DNA of 64,000 bases from Apis mellifera (GCF_003254395.2 NC_037638.1:25435352-25499351); one strand, 5' to 3'. Numbered from the stretch's first letter, positions 34,601 to 47,290 are shown. The notes: generated by a model from the sequence alone, not told the origin. Made by a program: numbers and translations.

Positions 34601-37600
34601 CAGCTCCAGAGCGATGAAGTCGTCCTGTAAGTGATGAACACGAATGTATTTTTGTTCGCTTTTTTAATTCAATCTCGATACGCTGCTTACGTTTATGCTG
34701 CTCGGCAAATAAAATAGAGAGCCTTCTTTCTTCCCTTTTGGAAGCGCGAACGTCATCACGATTGTATTCGTCGACGTTGGCTGCAATGTAGACGGCCTGT
34801 AGGAGCGGCTGCATTCCTTTCCTTCGGCCGATTTCAAAGAAACGCGAATCTAAAGGGGAGGGATATTTTATTCGAATATTTATTCTGTATATGTATTCTT
34901 ATTCTGTTATTTGACAATGTTTAAGAAATAAGATAATTACTCCGTCAGCGGTATTTCTAGCTTCGGCAATTTTGTCTTTGAGATTCTGCAATTTCGTGGC
35001 CAACGTATCGTTCCACTTGTCGAATACATTCTTCCTCTTCGCGGCAGCATTCGAGAAGCTTATCAATCTCGCGTCTGCTTTTTTCGTGTTGCTGAGCGCT
35101 TCCGTCACTGAAATAATTTTTTTTTTTTAAAACAAGTTAAAAATAAAGAAATGCGTAAAGATTCTTACATTTTTCGCTAGCCAGGCTAATCTTGGAATCA
35201 CCCTCCCTCTTCAATTCGTTCAGTTTCGGTTTCAATCTATCGGCAATTCCTTCCTCGTAATCCTCGACAAGTTTTCGCGATATTTTCACGTTCTCCAGCA
35301 CCATCTCGTTCTCTTTCAATATATTTTCTACATCTTCTCGTACTAAATAAAAGAGGGGAAAAGTTGGAAAAATTCAAAAGCTTGGAAATTTACGAACGGA
35401 ATTGTTAGAAAATGTGGAAAGAAATTTTCCTCGGACAAACGGACACTCACATTTCTTACTATCATCTTTCAACTTTTGCAATTTTAGATTAACCTGATTG
35501 TCTCTGATTCCAGTGTTGTTCAAAGTATTTTTCAAAAGGGTCACAGCTTCCTTTTGCAATTCCAATTCAACACTCGCCTTTTTTACCAATTCCTCGTGCT
35601 GTTTCGCTCGTTCCAACTGTTTGGACGATGCCCTCGACACCTCTTTGGCAATGTCCAACAACGATTTCGAATTCGGCCCGTTGGGGAACGTCTGAAATTT
35701 ATTACACGGAGAGATGATCGATCGACACAACATTACACAACAGTTGTTCGATCGTTCGAGATATTTTTCTTTTTTTTAATCCCTCACCTTGTTGTACGCG
35801 TCGTTCGTAATCTCTTTACCTTCCATCGCTGTGATATTCGCGCTCCTTATGTTATCGACGATATTCTTGTACGCTTGGCTGGCCTTGAGCGGGCTAGCTG
35901 CGATGTTTCTTGTCTCGGAAAACAGACTGCTCGGCAGAAACGCCAAGTTGCACTTTATCAAGTTATCGATCGTCAATTACGTAAATTGATAGCGTAAACA
36001 GCTAATATAATGCGATTATTAATTCGCAACTGGAACTGCGTTCGAAATTACAGGACCATTTTGCGAAATGTATATACATGGATATATATATTCTTTTCCT
36101 TTTAACATCACTTTTAAACAGTCAAGCAAATCTCAGGACAGGGCGAAAGAACGCTCCCGATGATAATTTTAGAAAAAAGAAACGAATTTAATATTTAATA
36201 TTCTTTTTTCTCGACGATTATAGCAGGTAGTAGTCGCTTGACTATCTAAATATTAATTAATATCGCGATAAAGTGGATAGGAGGAATAAAAAAGTAAGGA
36301 AGGAATGAGAATAATAAATAATTTCTTCCCTTACCTGACGTACTGGTCAACGTAGCTCGATAAATTCTTCACGTGTGCAATCGCGGGTATCACGTATGTG
36401 TCGTTATATTCGTAATTTAATCTGTACAGCAGTTCCTCCTTCATACCCAATTTATCAAACCAGTATGCTAATTTGTTTCTCAGTTCTGGAAGATCCTGCA
36501 ATTTAATACATTTCTCAATTTCAGGTATTCCTTCGACAGCTAGGCGATATAATTATTTTTACTTGTAATTAATATTAATAATCGAGATAACGCGTTCTTT
36601 TTTTCTTTTTTTTTTAAGGTGTACAAAATTGAATAAAAATTCGATATAACGAGCGGGTAAATGGTAGAAAACGTTGGAAAAAATGGATGATAATCTCGGC
36701 AAAATGATCGATATCGTTCCAATTTTCGATTCGATCGATACGTACTTGAACGTTATTTTGGAAGTCGAGGATGAAACCGCGCGTCTCGTTGGTCAACTTT
36801 TCCCCTTCGACAATGGACGAGTTATTGCGCAACCCGTTGATCTCGTCGCAATGATTCTTAGCCTTTGAAAACGTTTCATTAATATCGTTGTACAATCCGT
36901 CGTACGTGAACAACGTTTCCATCGTCTCCTCTATGATGCTTCTCACGTCGTTCAACTTTATCGAGTATTCTTCCGCGTCGTCTTGAGCGATCGCGAGTGG
37001 CTCCGTTGCGTCGTACAAGGATTTTAACCAACCGATCGTCTCCTGGGCATCGCTGTTAATAAGAAACGATGATGGATAGCAATACGAATTTGATAATTAT
37101 TTCGACACGAGTCTCTACTAACCCGAGAAAACTCTCCACTTCCATTCTCTTCCTTGTTAAGTTCGCTTCCTTCATACCGTTTAAAATCATCTTCGCCGTT
37201 TTCAACGCCTTCTTCAATTCTATCCTTTTGTTTTCATTGCTGTATTGATTCAACAGTAGAATCGTGTCTAAAAGGAAATAAAAATTATCGTTACGGATGA
37301 AATATAAAATTGGAGTGCGTTCTTTTTTTTTTTTTCAAGACGATCACCTTCTATGTACTTCTTCAGATTATCCATTTCGATCTTTGCGCTGAATATGTTA
37401 TTCTTTAAATCGTTGCTTTTTGAATTTAGATTATCCGAGCGTTTCACTTGTTCATTAGCCTGAAAAATAAAATATCGCGTATATATATTTTTAATATTTC
37501 CTTGGAATAAAAATTCTTTTCAATCAATCACTCACAGCTCTGAGCAACACTTCCACTTCCTTCAATAATTCCCTGTACTTGTTCCACGGGATATTTTTCA

Positions 37601-40600
37601 TCCTTTGCTTCAATCTGTTCCGCCGATTCATTTCTTCCAAATACTCGGTCGTGTTCGAATCGATGTACGACAATTCCTGCCACGGAGGGGGGACGTATCC
37701 GTCCGCTATGTGCACGGTACCCTCGGCTAATTCTTGGGAAAGCGCAGCCAAATTGTCGAGCAGTATACCGGTGCAGTTATCGTTGCACGCTGAAGAGAAA
37801 AAGAAAAAAAAAAATAAATAAATAAATCGGTTTCAAAGATTCGAATGAAAAGATAACAAGATTCCCTTACACGTGCAAACGTTGTTTATAAAAACGTGGC
37901 GATACGCCGTGCATTCGGAGCAATCGCGGCCCGTGGACCCGGCTCTGCACCTGCATTGCCCCGTTTCCGTGTCGCATTCATCGTTCAAACTTCCAGCCGG
38001 GTTGCATTCGCACGGTGTGCATTTTCCAGCGGGCAGATGAGGAAATCCGTAATAACCGGCCGAGCAACGCTCGCATTTCCTCCCGGTGTAACCTTGCATA
38101 AAAGCGGATAATAAAGCACGCGAGAAAAAAGGAAAAAATTCATCTAAACGGATAGGTTTTCTATGGTCGAATGATAAAAGAGTACGAACCAGGTTTGCAA
38201 ACGCAGATCGGTTCCGCGTTGGCGAGAATCGTGCAAGTACTTGAAAATCTTTTGTCCGCTTGCGGGCAGGGGCACGGTTTGCAGCCGAAGTCGGCATGCC
38301 CGTAGAAACTGTCCGCGCAAATGTCGCATCTTGGTCCCGCGGTATTTCCTCGACAATTCTGGAAACGTGTGTTTTTGCTTTCTTATTCCAAACATTACGT
38401 TACGCTTAAATTATGCACTTTTTTTCTAATCATTTGGAAAAATAAATTAACGCCTGATCATACATTATTTACTTCCCTTAAATTAGCACACAATTGTTCT
38501 ATCTTGGATAACAATTTATAACGATTTGCATGTTAATATTAGATAATTAATTCTATGTGTTAGTTATTTCCCCGACAATTCTAGAAACGTGTGTTTTTGC
38601 TTTCTTATTCCAAAGGTTTGATTACATTTAAATTATAATAAGTCGATATATGCACTTTTTTTTCTAATCATTTGGAAAAATAAATTAACGTCTGACTATA
38701 CACGGTTTAGTTTCCTTATTTGCGTAAATTATACATAGTTATTCTATCTTGGATAATGATTTGTATATTAATATCAAATAATTAATTTCTATGTTAATTA
38801 TTTCCTCGATAATTCTAGAAACGTGTGTTTTTGCTTTCTTATTCCAAAGGTTTGATCACATTACGCTTAAATTGTAATATATGCACTTTTTTTTTCTAAT
38901 CATTTGGAAAAATAAATTAATGCCTGATCATACATCATTTACTTCTCTTATTTAAATTACGATAGCGCACAATTATTCTATCTTGGATAACAATTTATAA
39001 CGATTTGCATGCTAATATTAAGTAATTAATTCTATGTATTAATTATTTCCTCGACAATTCTAGAAACGTGTGTTATTGCTTTCTTATTCCAAAGGTCTAA
39101 TTACGTTGCGTTTAAATTATAATAAGTCGATATATGCATTTTTTTCTAATCATTTGGAAAAATGAATTAACGCGTGACTATACACGGTTTACTTTCCTTA
39201 TTCGCTTAAATTACGATACACGATTGTTTTTATCTTGAATAACAAATTATAAAGAATTGTCATTAATTCTACGTTAGTTAGTTATTTCCTCGACAATTTC
39301 ATAGAAACGTGTATTCCTTTTTTTTATTCCAGAGATTTGATACGCTAAAATTATAATGAATCGATATATACATTTTCTTTTCTCGATTCAGAAAAAATAA
39401 ATTAACACCTGACCACGGTTTACTTTCCTTATTCGCTTAAATCACGATACACGTAATACACGGTTGTTCCATCTTGGATAACGATTTATAACGATTTGCA
39501 TGCCAATATTACATTAATTCTACCGTGTTAGCTAGATCTTCGATACAGAACAGATTCGAATAAGGTTTACCAAGCAATATCCCGTCTCTATGTTGCAAAT
39601 ATTGGATCTTCCGTTGCACTGGCAGGCTTTTGCCTCTCCGACTAGATCGATGACGATCGTCGACGTAACCGTCGTATTTTTGTACCATCGATAGTAACCG
39701 ATGCTTGGATCCTGGCAGGATGTGCTGTTGTACTCCGGGGGACATTTGCAAATCTCGACACCGGTTGCGAGTTGTGGGATGTGTGTAGGTGTTAAAACTG
39801 CGGCGTCCATAGAGGCTTCGAGTAAACTGAAACGCGACGCATGCGACGAGGTTACGAAGGAGGAAACGGCTTTCATTTTATCGGGGGAGGAGAATGTGAA
39901 AAACGTACGTCGCCTTCGTAAATTCGGCGTTGTCGGAAGCTTTTATCAGAATGTACTGCAAATTTTGCAACGCAACCATCAGAACCTCCCTCGTCACTTT
40001 GTAATCGGGCCTGTTCTGCAACTGCCACAACGACTCGTGAAATCTAGAGAAAGAAAGGAAAGAAAAGAAAAATGAGGGAGACAGGTTATATACTCGTCTT
40101 TATACCAAGAATCGAACGACGATTCTTCAAATAGATTTTAGATTTTTTAATCGTGATTACCTGACTTCGTAATGATTATCGTTGGCAGGCACGGGTAAAT
40201 AATATTCCAGGACAATTTTATCGTTCCCCTGCAGTTGCACTATCGGGTATTGAAAAGTCGACCTCAAAGGTATCCCACCCTCCGTCGAGCTTGTAAATCT
40301 TAAAAATCCTCCGTAAGATACGACCTTCGAAGTGAAATTTCATTTTACACGCGTAGAAAAGAAAAAAGAGAAAGAGAGAGAGAGGGAAAAAGAAGAAAAC
40401 CTTATCGCCAAGAAAGGAGTCGGGCAGCATCCAATAGAGTGGATAATTGTAATACAAGTGTGCCGGTATCGTGACATCACCTTCGGTGTCAGGAATCGTG
40501 GAGAGTCCGTTGGTCATGTTCAAACCTCCGTTGACGGGAGACAAAAAGATTTTCGACCTAAATTTGCTCACCTGTAAACATTTTTTTCATTTTTCCAACG

Positions 40601-41678
40601 AATTGATCCCGGGACAAACCCGATCCTCACCGCTATCTCGTTGATGGTGTCGTTGACGTAAAGGGTTCGTGGACGCGGCAATCTCCGTTGCCCCCAACTA
40701 AGGCCAGCCTGCCGGCAAGAAGTCGTCCTCCCGAAACAGAAGCACTCGGTGCATCCTTTCGGATTGTCCACCGCCAAACCGAACGTACCTTCCTTGCATC
40801 GATCGCACTGCCTTCCAACCGCGTGTTCCTAACGAACGAAAAGAAGAACAACAACTTCAAACTCCTCCAAAATCCTTACTTCTTCGTCTTGCAAATTTAT
40901 TTACCTTACAAGGGCACTGTCCCTCGTCGTCGCAATCGCAAGTCTCGCGGTCGCAGCGCGTTGTACCGGCCGCGTTGCAACCGCACGGTCGACACCTGGG
41001 GTAACCGTAGTACCCTTTCGCGCACCTCTCGCACCTAAGCCCCGCGTAGCCTATCCTGCAAGGGCATTGTCCCCGGTGGTCGCAGTGGGGTTTCGTGGAG
41101 CCGAGGGTGCACGCGCACGGCCTGCACCCAACCCCCGCCACCAAATCCCAGGAGCCGGGCCTGCATCGGTCGCAGTGCTCGCCGAAGGTCAGGGTCGGGC
41201 ACACGCAGCGACCTGTGTCCGGGTCGCAGATGTGACCTGGACGTACGCACGGATCGCACGCTGCAAAATAATGATTCGATTATTTTCCTTCTCCTCTTCT
41301 TTTGTTTCTTCACGACGCGATACCTTGGCACCCGTTCGAGGAGAATCCGTAATATCCGGGCAGACACGTGTCGCAACGCGTCCCACCCACGCCCTGCTTG
41401 CAGTAACACTGGCCCACGGCCTCGTGGCAGGAAGAGTTGCGCGCCCCGATCGGGTCGCAGCCGCAGGGGGCGCATCCGGCTCCCCCAGGCAAGCCCCAGA
41501 AGCCAACCTTCTCGAACGAAGGAGGAAGATTTAAAGATCGATTTATTCGGGGGCGAGATTTATTTACTCACCGTACATTGATCGCACTGCCTGCCTGCCA
41601 CGTGAGGCTTGCACTGGCATTGACCCGTCACGATGTCGCAGGTGGAGCTTACCGAGCCAACGGGGTTGCATCGACACC
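30944..41678 (-). CDS. Laminin subunit alpha (3' two thirds of gene; N-terminal exons outside window)
   Basis: Secreted laminin alpha chain of the basement-membrane heterotrimer. Exons in transcript order: 41572-41678, 41324-41507, 40905-41260, 40631-40828, 40401-40571, 40161-40324, 39909-40043, 39571-39826, 38190-38358, 37871-38092, 37536-37789, 37348-37459, 37123-37267, 36746-37052, 36335-36495, 35788-35926, 35451-35691, 35169-35342, 34941-35107, 34691-34849, 34476-34624, 34122-34409, 33881-34049, 33385-33801, 33135-33323, 32729-33063, 32334-32640, 31781-32219, 31311-31679 and 30944-31086. All are GT-AG with matching phases, giving about 2207 residues. Order is LE repeats, L4, LE repeats, coiled coil, LG1-LG5. 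Five C-terminal LG domains identify an alpha chain. Insects have two (LanA-like alpha3/5 and wing-blister-like alpha1/2); I cannot decide between them from this fragment. The LN domain and first LE repeats are missing because they lie upstream. Confidence 0.96.
31781..32640 (-). CDS. Laminin alpha: LG4 domain
   Basis: The 3' part of exon 32334-32640 and exon 31781-32219. LG signatures are YAIEFDFRTYYPNGLLFITP, FNDGNWHHVVISHDERKLTL, MYIGGLPESGTPIP and LKGCIRGLRINGNVFDM. LG4-LG5 of alpha chains typically bind dystroglycan and sulfated glycans (family knowledge). Confidence 0.94.
32334..33323 (-). CDS. Laminin alpha: LG3, short LG3-LG4 linker, start of LG4
   Basis: Exons 33135-33323, 32729-33063 and 32334-32640. 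LG3 shows STVSFSFRTMQEKAVLLLST, SVCIMNGQVEVRLNAGKGEL and LFFGGLPVLINN. The last exon carries a short linker, ALIGRSGPSMGKDPPTYTPS, with no long threonine-rich insert, then enters LG4 at CQKVPYYSLEAGALKFGDKP. Confidence 0.92.
33385..34049 (-). CDS. Laminin alpha: LG2 domain
   Basis: Exons 33881-34049 and 33385-33801. The LG pattern is seen in YRFVISINFRTYDENALLFL, VIIFLREGKVILQIGYGSNV, AKYYIGGVPPSF and VSFLGCMSNIIIEVGY, ending PICANK. All 223 codons are in frame with the neighbouring exons. Confidence 0.93.
34122..34849 (-). CDS. Laminin alpha: LG1 domain
   Basis: Exons 34691-34849, 34476-34624 and 34122-34409. Typical LG features are FALPKGKKEGSLFYLPSS, DDFIALELVDRKVRFVWNVG, SDRVWIGKIPRPERRR and LPGCIHQVILDGKPIGLWNF. 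The domain ends near ACEACVEG and LG2 follows directly. LG1-LG3 of alpha chains bind integrins (family knowledge). Confidence 0.93.
34941..37789 (-). CDS. Laminin alpha: coiled-coil domain (trimerisation)
   Basis: Nine exons (37536-37789, 37348-37459, 37123-37267, 36746-37052, 36335-36495, 35788-35926, 35451-35691, 35169-35342, 34941-35107). The first starts with the conserved CNDNCTGILLDNLAALSQEL, where LE repeats end and the helix starts. The rest is charged, cysteine-poor helical sequence with heptad-like spacing, such as EYLEEMNRRNRLKQRMKNI, IELKKALKTAKMILNGMKEA and SRASSKQLERAKQHEELVKK. By family knowledge this region pairs with the beta and gamma chains. Confidence 0.92.
37871..39700 (-). 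CDS. Laminin alpha: LE repeats after L4
   Basis: The second half of exon 39571-39826 plus exons 38190-38358 and 37871-38092 encode cysteine-rich LE repeats, including CQCNGRSNICNIETGYC, CRGNTAGPRCDICADSFYGH, CERCSAGYYGFPHLPAGKCT and CDTETGQCRCRAGSTGRDCS. The 1.2-kb intron at 38359-39570 is filled by a tandem repeat array that duplicates the acceptor site of exon 38190-38358. Confidence 0.94.
38345..39540. repeat. Tandem array (5 copies, period 222-245 bp) in a laminin intron
   Basis: Five diverged copies share a core around GACAATTCT...GAAACGTGTG, with core starts at 38352, 38574, 38808, 39053 and 39292. Each copy carries TTCTTATTCCA, TTTCTAATCATTTGGAAAAA and AATTCTA blocks in the same order. 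The first copy overlaps the genuine 3' splice site and first bases of exon 38190-38358. Confidence 0.93.
39571..40571 (-). CDS. Laminin alpha: L4 (laminin IV) domain
   Basis: Exons 40401-40571, 40161-40324, 39909-40043 and the first half of 39571-39826. Recognisable stretches are FRSKIFLSPVNG, LYWMLPDSFLGDKVVSYGGF, LEYYLPVPANDNHYEVRFHE and LQYILIKASDNAEFTKATLL. This matches the globular L4 module that interrupts LE repeats in laminin alpha chains. The LE pattern resumes with CKCPPEYNSTSCQDPSIGYY in exon 39571-39826. Confidence 0.92.
40631..41678 (-). CDS. Laminin alpha: LE (EGF-like) repeats before L4
   Basis: Exons 41572-41678, 41324-41507, 40905-41260 and 40631-40828 encode consecutive eight-cysteine laminin EGF-like repeats. 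Examples are CDIVTGQCQCKPHVAGRQCD, CDTCLPGYYGFSSNGCQ, CDHRGQCPCRIGYAGLRCER and CKEGTFGLAVDNPKGCTECF. The last leads into the L4 domain. The first exon begins with two bases completing a codon from an upstream exon that is not visible in the remaining 22 kb of the window. Confidence 0.95.
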
Positions 41679-43389
41679 CTGAAAATATTGATTAAATATT
41701 AAAATAGTAATTAAATATAAATGCACTCAGTGTTTTGTTTCATGCTCTCGATAGAACGAGATTGGATTTAGATTTACGAATCCTTTCGAGGAACGACGCG
41801 TGTTCGTTGAACAGGCTCGAAAAACAGGACGGTATCGAGACAAGCAAGCAATATCTCTTTGGTCGGAAACACGGTGCGTCGATAATGTCCCACGTTATTT
41901 CCATTCTATGGGAGGGGGATATCGCTCCTTTTCTTCTGGGGGTATAACGGAATATATAAATCTACGGGTGTATCGTGATCAGCATCTATCGGGATCCCAG
42001 TCATGCGTGACTAGGCGTTTGCCGATGCGCGATCGATCGCGTTTCGCAATTAGCGATCCCGTCCATGCGAATATCGTATTGCGTTCGAACAAAGGCCTCG
42101 CCTTCACTTTCACAGCCTCGAAAGAGAAAGAGGGAAAGATCGTGTTCGAGGAATTTTTACGACACGCTCGCAAGTCGCACATTTGAATTCAATTTGGCTA
42201 ACTGGTGTCAAATAATGCTCGTAATTGTTCCGTTTTTTCGAAAGATTAAATCGTTTACACGAAAATTACGGGAAATTTCGTTCGCTGGACGAGTGGATTA
42301 ATCGTGACGTGTCGCTCTCTTCTGTAGTGCTAAATTATTAGTAATAAACAAACGATTTAGCTACCATTATCTTTCCCACGAAGCAATTCAATTTGAATAA
42401 CTCTCGCGGTTGGAGAGTTTTATTTATCGTTCGAGTTGAATACTTTCGGATTTGCAACAATCAATCTGTTCCAGCTCCGTGTAAACGTGAATTAAAGGAT
42501 CGTATATTTTAAATATCATAAATAATTATTCGTCGCATGCATACATCGATTACTGCTGTAATAATTCCATTCTTGCCTGCTCTTGCACAACTTTGCCGCC
42601 GATCGATCAATTTATCCAAAAAAGAGAAAGAAAGAAAAGAGAATACGTTAGAGTATGATTAATTCAGGACGTGGTTGGCTCGAGACCGCGCGACCGTGCT
42701 GCTGAAGCATAAATAACGATCTCTCTAATCCCGTAACGGCGTTCAGCCAATGCGCTTGGATAAATAAATAATCGTTCTCGTTACAAAGCTGAAAGATCGA
42801 GAGGAGGAGGGGGAGGAGAGGCTGGCCGTTGACTGCGACGCTGCGCTTAAATCGCGGCTTAAATATCGATCATCCTTTAAACCGATAAGCAAACTGTCCG
42901 TTCCCTTTATTGGGTGAACGGTTCAATCGGGAATCACTTTGCGCGTCCACTCCTTTAACGAAGCCCATTCACGACGGACGGATGGGGAGAGATAAGGGGA
43001 TGATACGCGTAGCGTGGAGGCGAAAGTCGTATTGATTTATCGATCGATACGTTCAACGAGACCCGTGATTTTGATCGTGCTTTTGATTATGGCGAAGGGG
43101 GTGGCGAGGGTACGCGGGGGTGGCTGCGATTTTCGTTTGACAAAATTACCGGGTATCGAATTAGAATCATCTGGCGTGTAATCTTATCCGTGTGAATACG
43201 GTCGATAAGTTCGTTAATCGACCGATTCGAGTAAAGTCTGATTTATCGACCGAGTATTTGCTCCACCGATTCGGTATCAATGAGGATTCTGTGTTATTTT
43301 ATTCTTTTAGGATTTTTGGGACTAAAAAAGGGAATATTCAACGATATCTTCGATGTCTGAGCTGTGATATTAAGCTCCATCTATCTATC

Positions 43390-44150
43390 CATTAGCCTAA
43401 AACTCGATAAATAATTAAGATTCTTGATTAATTTCTTTCAAAATATATAGAAAATGAGAGAGGCACGTACGAGGGATAATGACCAGTCGCCGATAAATAA
43501 TACAAAAAATATTTTCGTCGCTCTGATATTGGTTTCCAACTTATCGATCTAAAACTCGATATATAATAATTAAAATTCTCGAGCCAACGATTGTTAAGCA
43601 AACGAGAGAGAATTCCACGGGTAAATCGAGGATTTTCGGTGAGAACGTAAGAAAGGATGACGAAAGAAATAATTATAACATATTTTCGTCGCTCTGATAT
43701 TGACTTTCAATATCTATCGATTTGAAATACGATAGTTTCGTAGATAATTAAAATTCTCGGACCACTGGTATGTACGATTGTTAAGCAAATGTAAGAATTC
43801 CACGGTTAAATCGCGGATTTCGATGAGAACGGATAGGAAAGAAATGACGCAAGAAATATTTATAACATATTTTGCGTCATTATTGATTTTCACTTCCAAA
43901 CTTATCGATCTAAAATTCGTTATGACGATTGAAATTCTTCTGGACGTACGACTACGTTGAGCAAACAGAGGATTAAATCGACCCGAAGAAATATAAAGAA
44001 AGATGACGCGACGATTCACACAATCTATCGATTTAAAATTCGACGACCGCTTGGCAAATAATTAAAATTCTTGGACCATTCTTGGTACGTACGATTGTTG
44101 AGCAAAGAGGGAACCGTTAAATGGTGGATTTTCGATGAGAGCTTAGATAG
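43390..44150. repeat. Diverged tandem repeats, period about 120-190 bp
   Basis: Five diverged copies of a block containing ATCGATCTAAAACTCGA, AATTAAAATTCTCG, TGTACGATTGTTAAGCAAA and GATTTTCGGTGAGAAC recur from about 43399, 43549, 43722, 43911 and 44032. Confidence 0.75.
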
Positions 44151-46279
44151 ACGAGGATAGAAAAGGACGACGATTTATTAGCCGATAAATTGCCGCTCGT
44201 TATTGCACCGGTCCCCATGGAACGTCATTAAAGGAATCGAAGAAGTGTCGAGACGCGAAACAGAGACGCGAGAGCTTTGGCGCCATTTTCAGTTTCAAAT
44301 TCCTCGTTACGCGTTAACAGGGCGGAAGTGGATGGTATTATACTTTGTAATAAAGATAAGGGTACGGCTTATTAAACGGGAATTTACATCTATCGGGTCG
44401 GTGTTATTCGACGTTTAATCGTGTTGGTAATTGAGAATCCGAGTGGCAATTAAGGGGTAATTAGACGATGGTTTCTCGGGTTTCACGACTCCACAGGAAT
44501 CAGGATTGAAATGGCTTCATTTGAATCGCGCCAAGAATGATAAGCAAAAAACGTTTGATCGATTTTTCTCATCGATCCAGAAATGATCAAGATTATCGAA
44601 ACAAAATATGTATGAAATATCGTATGGAAAAATTATTTCATTTTGCAAGATCCGAGTATCGAAGGAAAGGGGACGGGAACACGGGATTAATGTCTTCTTC
44701 GAGGAGAATTTATCGCATTGTGCAGCGCGCGTTTCCGTGATCCTGTCTCCCTAAGAAGATATAAATTCGTTCGCGTAACGATAAAAGTGGACAGATTTAA
44801 TCCCATCGAGTCGATCGATCGGAAAGAATTCCGCTTTTAACCGTGGATTGGACGGCGACCGAGATTGCGCGGAAAGCGCGGGAATGCGGCGAGTTACGAA
44901 GCGAGTTATAATCACCGTACCGATGTCACAATATATCGTCGGGATCCGATGGTAAAAATTAATCGGCGCCGAAGATAGTAAAACTCTTTGCGCAATGGAT
45001 ACTTAAAGTCGTGGATAATATGGACAATTTGAGCGAATGTTCTTTAAATCAATTTCGATCAATCTTTAACGTTTCTAAACTTTAACGACATACCGAGACC
45101 GAGTTGAATAATTAATTTGGCTAATGGCTTGAAATTGCAATTGCTTCTCGCGTGTTTAGATATTTTTGTTTGTGCGCGCGTGCGGTTTAAATTTCTTGGA
45201 AAATTATTATATCTCAGGGAATGAAATTGAAATTTGTCTTTTTGAAATTATTATTAATCGCGAGGGATACTTTTGGAAGGAACGTTTATCAATTCTTTTT
45301 TTTTTTACTTTTCGCGCGATGCAAATTTTTGTATCGAAAAAAGGAAAAGAAGAGAAATATTTGATATCCGTAATCTCGATCGAGAATTTATTATCGTCGG
45401 TTCGCGCGTTCGTAAATGCAGCCCGTACGAAAGCAATTCACACGAGAAGAAACGCGTATAACGCGTCGACACGGTTGATGAAATTGCTATTAAATCGGCT
45501 ATTAAACCGATCGATGCAACGAAACTTGTAAAAAGCGTGAATCTTATATATTTCGAAACGAAAAAGGCTATCAATTATTCTGGACACGACGAATTAACGC
45601 AATCTGTGCTTTTTTTCACCCATTCGTCGTTATTTCTATCTTTATTTCTAATCTAATAACAGTTTCTCGGATATCTATCCTTTCTTATATCATCATCATT
45701 TTTCTTTCTTTTTTAAACCAATCAATCTTTGAACGAACTTGATCGTACGTATACCTCTTAAAAAAACTTCTGGAACTTATTTGACCGTGTTTATTTATCA
45801 ACGATCCAGAATCGTTTCCGCTCGATCCATATTTATGTATCTTCCCTTTGATACTTCCCGATAAACAAAATTTAGCTAAATTATTAATAACATTTCAACA
45901 TCTTCCAAATCTTGCTTGCCTCCCAATCTCTTCCCCTTCAGTATCTCTCTCCGATCTCTTCTGGTTTCGACGATTCCGGTCAAAAAAAGCTACGATACAC
46001 TTATCCCGGAATAATTGTTTTCTTCGCAGAAGAACAGAGCAGTGGCAGTTGTAAAGCAAGAACGAGCGTCGGCAAAAGTAGGCGTGCACAATGGACTGAA
46101 ACGCGAGAAACACGGTTGATAACGAGCCGCGGCCTCTTTGGATGTATCGGATCGTAAAACGTGGCCACGGTTAACTGGAGAATAATTCCACGGCAATTTT
46201 AACTGTGCACTCCCATTCCTCTCCCCCATCCACCCGCTAATCAATCGCTCTTTACGCCTCGCCCGCTTTCTCCTCGAGC

Positions 46280-47290
46280 CTCGACCTTTCTTCTTTCGAA
46301 AGGAAAAATTTCACGGATGCTCTTTCGAAGGATCGAGATGTCGTTGGGCGAAAAATAAATCCGCTCTTCGTATGAGAAATATTAGGGATAAAATGTAAGG
46401 AAATATTTTTTTTTCGTTGAATTGATTCGTTGCTTAAATAAATTTCGCTTTTCTTGCAAATAAATATTTCTCAATATTACAATGGATCGAATCGTTTCAT
46501 AATATTTAACCGATAAAGATAGATAGTCTCGACCTTTCTTCTTTCGAAGGATCGAGATGTTGGACGAAAAATAAATCCGCCCTTCGAGAAATATCGGCGA
46601 TAAAATGTGAGGAAATATTTTTTTTTCCCTTCGTTGAATCGATTCGTCGCTTAAATGAATTTCACTTCTCTCGTAGATAAATATTTCTCGATATTAAAAA
46701 CGGATCGAATTGTTTCGAATTGTTTAATCGATAATGATAGTTTCGATCTTTCTTCTTTCGAAAGGAAAAATTTCACGGATATTCTTTTGAAGGATCGAGA
46801 TGTCGTTAGGCGAAAAATAAATCCACCCTTCATGTAAGTGAGAAATATCGGGGATAAAATGTAAGGAAATATTTTTTTTTTCTTCGTTGAATCGATTGGT
46901 CGCTTAAATAAATTTCGTTTCCCTTGCGGATAAATATTTCTCGATTACAACAGATCGAATTGTTTCATAACGTTTAATCGATAGCATTCATAACATTTAA
47001 TGATAGATAGTTTCGACCTTTCTTCTTTCGAAAGGAAAAATTTCATGGATGCTCTTTCGAAGGATCAAGATATTGGGCGAAAAATAAATCCGCCCTTCGT
47101 ATAAGTAAGAATATTGTATTTAATACAATATTTTATTAATTGTATGTAATAATAATTTTATTGGATAAAATGTAAGGAAATATTTTTTTTCGCTTGCTAT
47201 AATCTTCGTTGAATCGATTGGTCGCTTAAATAAATTTCCCTCGCGGATAAATATTTCTCGATATTACAACGGATCGAATCGTTTCGTAAC
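46280..47290. repeat. Four-copy tandem repeat, period 214-270 bp
   Basis: Each copy starts near CGACCTTTCTTCTTTCGAA (46282, 46530, 46744 as CGATCTTTC, and 47014). It continues with GGCGAAAAATAAATCCGC, GATAAAATGTAAGGAAATAT, CGTTGAATCGATTGGTCGCT and GGATAAATATTTCTCGATAT. The last copy has an AT-rich insertion at about 47106-47160. Confidence 0.92.

Noticed and set aside
41735..42301. Overlapping plus- and minus-strand open frames just upstream of the first laminin exon
   Set aside because: No cysteine pattern, no family resemblance, and frames on both strands as expected in CpG-rich non-coding bee DNA.
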